NCBI GenBank assembly: GCA_964452045.1
Contig: CAYVKM010000062.1
Span: 1-22,893, forward strand
DNA from: CAYVKM01 sp964452045
Lineage (GTDB): Bacteria; Calditrichota; Calditrichia; RBG-13-44-9
Direction of reading: 5' to 3'
Length of the DNA stretch: 22,893 nt
Shown: positions 14,882 through 21,571 of the stretch, one piece after another
Layout of the letters: the number at the start of each line of letters is the position of its first letter
Numbering within the stretch: position 1 is the first letter of the stretch
Position numbers and translations under genes: made by a program
The notes under the pieces: generated by a model
Told to the model about the DNA's origin: nothing
What the model saw: only the letters and a program-made list of their open reading frames with translations
Database searches by the model: none

Positions 14882-16381
14882 ATGAGTTTTGTTGAGCAGA
14901 AAAAGAGGAAACAAACCAAATCCAGAAGGAGGATAACCATGCTACGAAGCAATACTGTATTGATCGTCTTAATGGTGCTACTAACAAGTCTTCTATTCAT
15001 GCCCGGTTGTGAAAAGAGTACAACCGATCCGGGTGCCGCTGATTTCGAAATCAGCCAGTCGGCAGAAGAAGGATTAGCCAGCACCTGGCAGACCGTTCAT
15101 TCCCTGAGTTCGGTGGAACAGGTAAACAGCATTGTTACCGGCGAGGATAATTTAAATGAGAGCGAATACGGTGGCATCTATTCAACACCGCAGCTCAGAA
15201 CGGAATTTCATAAACTGAATACCGGTCTGCAGGAAGCATTAAGTGCCAATGTAACCGAGAGTCTGCAAACCGGTGACTCTCTCATCTGGTTTATTGACTG
15301 GACCGATCCGTTTTTAAATATGTCGGTGAGAAAAGCACTCTATTATAACACCGAAACCGGAATTGCCCGATACTATGAGGCCATCTATCAGTTTCCGAAT
15401 CAGTTAAAGCTTTCCTACGATTCTACTCAAATTCGGGTGGATCTGAATTATACCCTGAATGATACGACCGATGATCGGTTCCTCAATCTTTATAAGTTAA
15501 CTGAATTTAAAGACGGGTTTTATGTGAGTGAAATTGAGGCGAATGCCGAAGCCACTGACTGGGACCAGACAAACCAGGTTACCGGTGCGATACTGAACAA
15601 TCATGTCTGGTATGGTGAGCAAACCAGGTTAAGTGAACTTACCCAGGAACTGGAATTGAATCCGGATGAATCCGGTCATATCAATGAGCGCCTGGATTAC
15701 CGGGATGGTACCTATCTGCGAAAGACGGTAAATTTTAATAACGATTATACTGGCGACTTTACCGAGCGCTGGAGGGATGGAACGGAAGTCAGCGGCACTT
15801 TTGACCGGATAGAGGATGACAACCACGCCAGCTTTACCAGGTTGGTTGACTTTCCAAACGGTTATATTCTTAACAAAATTGAACAGTTTGCCGATGTGAC
15901 CCTCAATCCGGAAGATTCTTCCAGCCATATGTTATTGAATGAAAAAATATTTTTTACCAATGGACTTCTGGATACCAGCGAATTGGAAATTGATGAATAT
16001 TTTGATGATGGTCTGAAGAAGACTCACTTAATTGGTGCAAACAGTAATGGCTCCCAGGCGGATTTACTGGTGACCCATTATCCTGAGTACCAGGAAGTGG
16101 ATGGTCATTATATCGGTCCCAAAGGATATTTCAGTCTGATAAATGCTATTCTGTACAGCGATGGAAGTGGTGAGATCTGGTTAAAGGTCTACCAGAACCA
16201 GCAGGCCTATCTCAATGGTGAACCACCCCTGGTGGTAATCTACCTGCATTTCAATCCCGATGGCAGCGGTGATGGTACTATTACTGAGAATGACATAACC
16301 TATAACGTCACGGTAAGTCAGAGTGGTGAGATGAAGATAACCAACAGTGAAGGGAAGTCAAAAATTGTGAGTGGCTATTAA
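14882..16381 (+). CDS. Lipoprotein of unknown function, 480 or 499 aa
   Basis: I do not recognise the family. A lipoprotein signal peptide (LRSNTVLIVLMVLLTSLLFM followed by PGC) ends at Cys24 when counted from the ATG at 14939, so the mature protein is lipid-anchored. There are two credible starts: 14882, behind AAGGAGG, giving 499 residues with a very basic N-terminal extension, and 14939, behind AAGGAGG as well, giving 480 residues with a normal signal peptide; I favour the second for the exported form. The mature part is rich in D, G, N and aromatic residues. Around residues 220-320 short units such as YRDGTYL, WRDGTEVSGTF and FPNGYIL recur and recall MORN or YwqK-like repeats. It ends in a clear terminator and so is probably a single-gene unit. 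Confidence 0.8.
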   Translation: MSFVEQKKRKQTKSRRRITMLRSNTVLIVLMVLLTSLLFMPGCEKSTTDPGAADFEISQSAEEGLASTWQTVHSLSSVEQVNSIVTGEDNLNESEYGGIYSTPQLRTEFHKLNTGLQEALSANVTESLQTGDSLIWFIDWTDPFLNMSVRKALYYNTETGIARYYEAIYQFPNQLKLSYDSTQIRVDLNYTLNDTTDDRFLNLYKLTEFKDGFYVSEIEANAEATDWDQTNQVTGAILNNHVWYGEQTRLSELTQELELNPDESGHINERLDYRDGTYLRKTVNFNNDYTGDFTERWRDGTEVSGTFDRIEDDNHASFTRLVDFPNGYILNKIEQFADVTLNPEDSSSHMLLNEKIFFTNGLLDTSELEIDEYFDDGLKKTHLIGANSNGSQADLLVTHYPEYQEVDGHYIGPKGYFSLINAILYSDGSGEIWLKVYQNQQAYLNGEPPLVVIYLHFNPDGSGDGTITENDITYNVTVSQSGEMKITNSEGKSKIVSGY

Positions 16382-16399
16382 TTTAGGATGGAGAGATTT

Positions 16400-16426
16400 A
16401 AGGGGGGCTTGATGCCCCTCTTTTTT
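16400..16426 (+). terminator. Rho-independent terminator after the lipoprotein gene
   Basis: AAGGGGGGC (16400-16408), loop TTGAT, and GCCCCTCTT (16414-16422) form a 9-bp stem with one G-T pair, running into a T-tract to 16426. It starts 19 bases after the stop codon and is the clearest terminator in the window. Confidence 0.8.
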
Positions 16427-16482
16427 CCGATGCATCTGTTCTTGAAAAGAAAATATAAATCTCATAACTTAAAAGTAACGAC

Positions 16483-17874
16483 ATGTTAAATTATCAGAAA
16501 ATTTGGTTCCTGCTCCAACAGCAACATACGATCATGAGAAAAATTCATTTTTCCGGATTGTTTATCAGCATTTTCTGTCTCTCGCTTTTTCTGATGTCGT
16601 CACAGGGCTTGGGACAGGATGAAAATTCCTCAGCCTCACTGGTAGTTTCTTCGATAAATATTACCGGGAATACCAAAACCCAGAAGAACGTTATTCTCTC
16701 CCTGCTGGATTTTAAAGTGGGCGATTCCATTGATAAGGAAAGATTGGGGAAAAATGTCGGCAGGCTAGAAGGATCCAATTTTTTTAAGAGTGTAAATGTC
16801 TATACCCAGCCCGGCGAGGAAAAGGGTTTTATCAACGTTTATATTGAAATTCGGGAGCGGCGCTGGCCCACCTTCCAGTTCAAAAGCGGATTTAATGAAT
16901 TGGATGGATGGTATATCAGTCCTCTGGGTATTCGCTTCGATAACTTTTTTGGCCATGGCAATTACTTTGGGGCGGAATTCCTGATCGGTGACAGGGTCAC
17001 GGGACTGGATATTTCCTATTTGCGTCCCAGCATAATGGGTTCGGATTTAAATCTGGGCATCAACCTGTTTTCCCGGGATCGCCAGTTTGTCCATTACCTG
17101 GAGGATGTAAAATACCTGCAACATGTAAAGAGCGGTGGGTTGAGCATAGGACTGAATGCAAATCACGGGTTGCTCAAGTATTTATGGTTTGAGCTGGTGC
17201 GGGAATCATTCACTGCAGATGATTACATGAAAAAACCGGATAATGATACCACCTTTACCTTACCGCCGGTCTTACAACCTTTTTCCGGTCAGAGGGAAGA
17301 GGTTGGTCGGATCATCGTCAGTCTGAATGTGGATACCCGCGACCAGGTGTTTTATCCGGTGGGTGGCTGGTGGGGAAGCCTGGCCCTGGATCAGGTCAGT
17401 ACCCAACTCGGAGCCTTCGAGGATTATAAAAGAGTTATTCTGGATATTCGTCGCTATCAGGCGTTTGTCAACGATTGGGTTATTGCTGTCAGGATTCGCG
17501 GCGGGTGGGCAGATGACCAGGCACCGTTCTATGAGAAATTTTATCTGGGTGGTCCAAATTCTCTTCGGGGTTATAAAGACCGGAGTTTAAATCCGCTGGG
17601 ATACGCTTCATACCTGGTTCAGGGCGGTGCTGAATTCCGCTTCCCGATAACCCGGAACAAGTTTCCCAGACAATTCCTGACCGGTGTGCTTTTCTATGAT
17701 ATCGGGGAAGCTTGGAACAAGCCGGATGAATTTGATGCAAATCGACTCAAATCCAGCCTGGGATATGGATTTCGGGTCAGGGTGCCAATCATCGGTCTGG
17801 TTCGGCTGGATTTCGCTTATCCTATCCCGGAATACGAATTCCGGGTACACCTGTCACTGGGCCATACTTTTTAA
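16483..17874 (+). CDS. Omp85/BamA-superfamily outer-membrane protein with one POTRA domain
   Basis: A protein of up to 463 residues for the outer membrane. A signal peptide lies at about residues 18-45 (hydrophobic FSGLFISIFCLSLFLMSS, cut near GLGQ). One POTRA domain follows at about 54-125 (INITGNTKTQKNVILSLLDF, then LGKNVGRLEGSNFF), then a 16-strand-type surface-antigen (D15) barrel to the end. The barrel motif YLGGPNSLRGY at 354-364 matches the conserved lock motif of Omp85 proteins, and the last residue is Phe, as in BAM signals. BamA has five POTRA domains; a single one is typical of smaller Omp85 forms of unknown task. The ATG at 16483 has no good ribosome site; the ATG at 16534 gives a more usual signal peptide and may be the real start. 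Confidence 0.85.
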   Translation: MLNYQKIWFLLQQQHTIMRKIHFSGLFISIFCLSLFLMSSQGLGQDENSSASLVVSSINITGNTKTQKNVILSLLDFKVGDSIDKERLGKNVGRLEGSNFFKSVNVYTQPGEEKGFINVYIEIRERRWPTFQFKSGFNELDGWYISPLGIRFDNFFGHGNYFGAEFLIGDRVTGLDISYLRPSIMGSDLNLGINLFSRDRQFVHYLEDVKYLQHVKSGGLSIGLNANHGLLKYLWFELVRESFTADDYMKKPDNDTTFTLPPVLQPFSGQREEVGRIIVSLNVDTRDQVFYPVGGWWGSLALDQVSTQLGAFEDYKRVILDIRRYQAFVNDWVIAVRIRGGWADDQAPFYEKFYLGGPNSLRGYKDRSLNPLGYASYLVQGGAEFRFPITRNKFPRQFLTGVLFYDIGEAWNKPDEFDANRLKSSLGYGFRVRVPIIGLVRLDFAYPIPEYEFRVHLSLGHTF

Positions 17875-17936
17875 CCAAATAAGTTATAAGGATTAAGAAA
17901 GTGATTTTAGTTAAATCAAAATGGAGGGTTCAGATC

Positions 17937-18788
17937 ATGAAGACGTTAAGAAGCAATATTAATTTTTGGACATCATTAATCTTAGTAACGGTATTTCTGA
18001 TCCTGTTCAGTTGTTCTAAAAACAGCAGTGGTCCCGAGGAAAAGCCCCCGGCTATTCCACCCGCTTCTTCCTTTCTGATGGATTTTGAATTTTTTACTTC
18101 CCAGGATACCACCGGTGGAGTCAATTCGGATGGTATACCGGGAAATCATCTCTTGTCCTATCAAAACTGGGGTCATGCGGCGTTTAATGTTTTGTTCTGG
18201 AATACTTTTATTACCATAGGCCTGGCCGTACCGGTTGCTGCCTTTCTGGAATCTTTCCGGCACGAACCGGTCCAGCAACCCAATGGGAAATGGCTCTGGT
18301 CCTATTCCTTTAAAGTCTTTAATATTACCCATACCGCTAAACTTTATGGATCGATTTCCAACGATGGTACGGAATGGGAAATGTACATCAGCAAGGCCGG
18401 CGCATATACTGATTTTCTCTGGTATGAGGGCAATGCCGATCTGCCTGGTACCCACGGCACCTGGACGGTCTATAATAAACCGGAAGATCCCACACCACTT
18501 CTGTTAATTGAATGGCATCGGGATGTGAATGCCGGAACAGCGGATATTAAATACACCAATATCGTTCCCAATGGACCGGAAAATGGCGGGTATATTTTTT
18601 ACGGCATCACCGATGCTACACCTTTCGATGCGTTCTATGATATTTATAACAAGGGACTGGATAATCATACCTTAATTGAATGGAGCCGGGAAACCAAGGA
18701 AGGCCGGGTTCAGGATGAACATCGTTTTGTTGATACGGACTGGCATTGCTGGAATGAGATGCTGGAAGATATTGTTTGTCCGCAATAG
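17937..18788 (+). CDS. Lipoprotein of unknown function, 283 aa
   Basis: I do not recognise the family. The signal peptide (hydrophobic FWTSLILVTVFLILFS) ends in the lipobox LFSC with Cys26, followed by SKNSSGPEEKPP, a serine/proline linker typical of lipid-anchored proteins. The mature domain is rich in Trp, Tyr and beta-type residues (WLWSYSFKVF, GTEWEMYISKAG, FLWYEGNADLPGTHGTW), and looks like an all-beta fold. The ATG at 17937 follows GGAGG by 9 bases; the frame is also open from a GTG at 17901 but that would bury the signal peptide. It lies 62 bases behind the Omp85-type gene and 27 bases before the DUF4390-like gene, so it could share a transcript with either. Confidence 0.78.
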   Translation: MKTLRSNINFWTSLILVTVFLILFSCSKNSSGPEEKPPAIPPASSFLMDFEFFTSQDTTGGVNSDGIPGNHLLSYQNWGHAAFNVLFWNTFITIGLAVPVAAFLESFRHEPVQQPNGKWLWSYSFKVFNITHTAKLYGSISNDGTEWEMYISKAGAYTDFLWYEGNADLPGTHGTWTVYNKPEDPTPLLLIEWHRDVNAGTADIKYTNIVPNGPENGGYIFYGITDATPFDAFYDIYNKGLDNHTLIEWSRETKEGRVQDEHRFVDTDWHCWNEMLEDIVCPQ

Positions 18789-18815
18789 ACAGAGTTTTAA
18801 AAAGGATAGGTGCGA

Positions 18816-19487
18816 TTGCGCTTGAATTCTAATAGTCGTTGGTGTTCTTTATTATTCTTGATCTTGTTTTGCGGGATATCCAATAGCTATGCCCAGAATT
18901 ACCAGATCTCACCTGTCCTTCCCTTTCTGTCCCATGATTCGGTGATGGTGGATATTGGATTTAAAGATGTTTTCGGAGAAAGCATCCGCAAACCATTGCT
19001 GGCCGGATTACCGATACTTCTGCATGCTGAAATTATGGTGACAAGTTCAGGGGGAGAAATGGTTCAGCAGCGGGAGGTGGATATTCAAATTTCCTACAAT
19101 GTCTGGGAAGAAATATTTCACCTGTCATTTAATAATCGAACTTCGGTATCTCTGGAAACCCTGGACCGGCTTCAAAACTGGTTGGCAAAACTTCCGGGAA
19201 TATTTCTGGTCCCGGCAAATAAACTGTTGGACAGTGAAACTTATCAGATTAAGGTGGTTTCGCAAGCAAGCATTCTTACCCGTCGGCAAAGTAACCAGTT
19301 GCAGAAGTGGATGCAGGAAAGTGATCAGACCGAAGAAGATTCACCCTCCCAGGGAAGATCGACCGGATTCCGGCTAAACCTGAATCAGTTGATCCAGATG
19401 TTTTTCTCCCGCGATAAGAGTCAGGAGGCTTACCAGGCAATTGGCGAATCTATGAAATTTACCCTGAAAGATCTGAGACAGCCATGA
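18816..19487 (+). CDS. Exported DUF4390-like protein preceding the sensor kinase
   Basis: A 223-residue protein with a Sec signal peptide (residues 1-26, cut near SYA before QNYQ). The mature part has a pattern I associate with DUF4390: ...RKPLLAGLPILLHAEIMV..., then a VDIQISYNVWEEIFHLSF block. In many Proteobacteria DUF4390 proteins are encoded directly upstream of an NtrY-like sensor kinase, which is also the case here, so family and context agree; the family call itself is tentative. The start is a TTG at 18816 with AGGA 9 bases upstream; a GTG at 18810 is nearly as good. The stop overlaps the kinase start by 4 bases. The C-terminus (about 170-223) is charged and probably flexible. It may sense or pass on an envelope signal to the kinase. 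Confidence 0.62.
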   Translation: MRLNSNSRWCSLLFLILFCGISNSYAQNYQISPVLPFLSHDSVMVDIGFKDVFGESIRKPLLAGLPILLHAEIMVTSSGGEMVQQREVDIQISYNVWEEIFHLSFNNRTSVSLETLDRLQNWLAKLPGIFLVPANKLLDSETYQIKVVSQASILTRRQSNQLQKWMQESDQTEEDSPSQGRSTGFRLNLNQLIQMFFSRDKSQEAYQAIGESMKFTLKDLRQP

Positions 19488-21001
19488 TCCGCATTCGTCA
19501 TAAAATAATACTGATCCTGCTGATGGCGGTTCTGCTACCGCTCATTCCCATATCCTTTCTGGTGTATAATCTGGTGAATCAAAGCTACCAGATCGGGGTT
19601 AATCCACAGGTGCAGCAGGCGCTTGAACAGGGAGTCAACTTCTCCAAGAGCATTTACACCATGGTACGGAAAGAATTATCCACTGCTTTAGAAGAGTTTT
19701 CCCAAAACGAAATAGTCAATATAGATCCGGAAAAGCTGAACAGTGAGGTGTTTTATCGGCTGGGTGTGGATTCGAGTTACTGGACGCTCATTTCCATCTC
19801 ATTTGTGCGTTCGGATGGTAAACCGGGCTGGGAAAAATCCTTCCAGGGTGTGACAGTTGGAAAAATTGATCCCAGAATTTTAAGGCAATTTAGAGCAGAC
19901 CAGAACAGTCTGATTGTGTCAGATCGGGAGAATAATGAGTTTATGGCACTCCAGCGAGTAAAGGCTTCCAAATCTGCGGAAGGTTTCCTCGTCCTGCGGG
20001 CCCGGCTGAACGATTCTTATCTGTCACAATCGGATCACCTGCTTCAGGTGCATCAAATTTTTCAATCCCTGCATGTTGCCCGGAGTTCATTGTTAAAAAG
20101 CTTTTTGTATACTTTTATTGCTATTGCCCTGGTGCTGTTATCGATTGTGGTTATTTTCGGGATGTGGATTTCGGCAAAAATTACTTCGCCAATTTCCCGG
20201 CTGGTAAAGGGAACTGCCGAGGTCGGGAAGGGAAATTTTGACTACCAATTGCCACAGCTTAAACGCCGTGACGAGATTGGTAAATTAATTGAACATTTTA
20301 ATCAGATGGCCCGGCAATTGAAAATTAACCAGGAACGGATGATTTATCTGGAGAAGATGGCCGCCTGGCAGCAGATGGCCCGGAAGATTGCCCATGAAAT
20401 AAAAAATCCCCTGACCCCCATCCAACTGACCATTCAACAGCTGGTCGATAAATATCCGGACAAACAGAATGATTACGGACAACTACTGTCCGAATGTGCA
20501 ACAATTATTAACGAGGAGATTGGAAGTCTGCGAAACCTGGTGACCGAATTTTCTGAATTTGGTAAATTGCCGGAGCTAAAATTAGAAACCGGAAATCTGA
20601 ATCATCTTATCCAGGAAATCAGTCCCCTGTATGGCGATCGTTTGCAGTTAGATCTGGCTGCGGATTTACCGGATTTCACATTTGATTGGGATCGTATCCG
20701 GCGGGTATTGATAAATCTGATCGAAAATGCTATTCAGGCAGATCAAAAGGATCATCCGGTACAGGTGCGAACCAGTCTGTTGGGTAACAAGATCACCCTG
20801 ATGATAGAAGACAAGGGAGCCGGAATACCGCCGGCGGAATTGGGCAAAATTTTCGAACCATACTTTTCGACAAAATCCGGTGGAACCGGTCTGGGTTTGG
20901 CCATCACCCGCTTAATTGTGGAGGAGCATAATGGAAGGATATCGGTTGATTCAATAGTTGGGGAAGGAACCCGGTTCAGGATTGAGTTTCCGATTGAATG
21001 A
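19484..21001 (+). CDS. NtrY-type sensor histidine kinase
   Basis: A 505-residue membrane sensor kinase. It has two membrane helices (about 9-28 and 206-228) framing an extracytoplasmic domain of about 175 residues, a HAMP linker (230-283), and then a DHp domain whose phospho-acceptor is His304 in ARKIAHEIKNPLTPIQL, the NtrY-type H-box. The ATPase domain shows the N-box LINLIENAIQ with Asn415, the G1 box DKGAGIP, the F-box FEPYFSTK and the G2 box GGTGLGLAI, all intact, so it should be active. No PAS domain is evident. NtrY kinases pair with sigma54-activating regulators of NtrX type, and such a regulator begins at 21572. The start overlaps the DUF4390-like stop by 4 bases (ATGA), so the two are translationally coupled. 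Confidence 0.92.
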   Translation: MIRIRHKIILILLMAVLLPLIPISFLVYNLVNQSYQIGVNPQVQQALEQGVNFSKSIYTMVRKELSTALEEFSQNEIVNIDPEKLNSEVFYRLGVDSSYWTLISISFVRSDGKPGWEKSFQGVTVGKIDPRILRQFRADQNSLIVSDRENNEFMALQRVKASKSAEGFLVLRARLNDSYLSQSDHLLQVHQIFQSLHVARSSLLKSFLYTFIAIALVLLSIVVIFGMWISAKITSPISRLVKGTAEVGKGNFDYQLPQLKRRDEIGKLIEHFNQMARQLKINQERMIYLEKMAAWQQMARKIAHEIKNPLTPIQLTIQQLVDKYPDKQNDYGQLLSECATIINEEIGSLRNLVTEFSEFGKLPELKLETGNLNHLIQEISPLYGDRLQLDLAADLPDFTFDWDRIRRVLINLIENAIQADQKDHPVQVRTSLLGNKITLMIEDKGAGIPPAELGKIFEPYFSTKSGGTGLGLAITRLIVEEHNGRISVDSIVGEGTRFRIEFPIE

Positions 21002-21057
21002 GATGAAGGTTTTTAATGAAAATATTTTTCAAGGTGTGTAATAGAAGCAAAAAATTA

Positions 21058-21120
21058 AAGCCCGGTCACTCAGCCGCAGGATAGTCGGACTGCCTGCCGA
21101 AGTTGAGTCGCGGGCAGGGA
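21058..21120. repeat. Fragment of the modular repeat
   Basis: AAGCCCGGTCACTCAG is followed by a CCTGCC (21093-21098) and GGCAGG (21113-21118) hairpin and then GGGAATTTTA. It resembles the right end of copy A with its CGGTCGCCTGCC...GCAGGGAATGACTTTTA order but lacks the GAATGAC end and the left half. It looks like a decayed copy between the kinase and its regulator. Confidence 0.4.
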
Positions 21121-21138
21121 ATTTTATAATAAAAAATT

Positions 21139-21170
21139 ATGACTATTGCTTTAGTTCCGAAAATATTATA
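21139..21170 (+). repeat. 32-bp dispersed repeat, copy 2
   Basis: ATGACTATTGCTTTAGTTCC plus an A/T-rich tail matches 1601-1632 at 29 of 32 positions. As there, it stands beside a modular palindromic repeat. Confidence 0.6.
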
Positions 21171-21204
21171 GTAAAATATTATTATTTTGATATTTAGCAT
21201 GATT

Positions 21205-21319
21205 GTCATTTCGAGGGATCGAGCACTCAAGATATTGAGTGCTCGAGAGTCGAGAAATCTTTAATAGACTAATAGATTCCTCCATTTCTCCCGCAGACGC
21301 GGGATTCGGTCGGAATGAC
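21205..21319. repeat. Modular palindromic repeat, copy C (complete)
   Basis: A 115-bp element with inverted ends GTCATTTCGA (21205-21214) and TCGGAATGAC (21310-21319), 9 of 10 positions complementary. Inside are a perfect 12-bp stem (21219-21230 with 21235-21246, loop GATA), the AAATCT...AGATT segment shared with copy B, and CCCGC-AGAC-GCGGG (21290-21303). The DNA after the right end, TTTTAATTTATCTTTTAGGAG, aligns with that behind copy A. It lies in the 570-base gap between the kinase and the regulator gene; the remaining 21320-21571 is A/T-rich with no gene I can support. Confidence 0.7.
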
Positions 21320-21571
21320 TTTTAATTTATCTTTTAGGAGCAAAAGGAATAATAATATAAAAAATTATAGATTCCGGCTAAAGGCATGCTGGAATGACAA
21401 AACTTTTGATCTTTTGAGAGGAAACTGTGGTGGTCTGATGTTATAAATGCGTGATAGGGTCACAAATTAGATTCCAGCATAAATGCGGTATGATAAGACT
21501 ATGTTTTGGATCAAACGATATTTGATTTTAGATTTTCAGGTAACCCAAAACGAAACCGATGGACTTGACCA

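Noticed and set aside
17982..18455. Minus-strand frame of 157 codons
   Set aside because: It lies opposite the lipoprotein gene with a clear lipobox and ribosome site.
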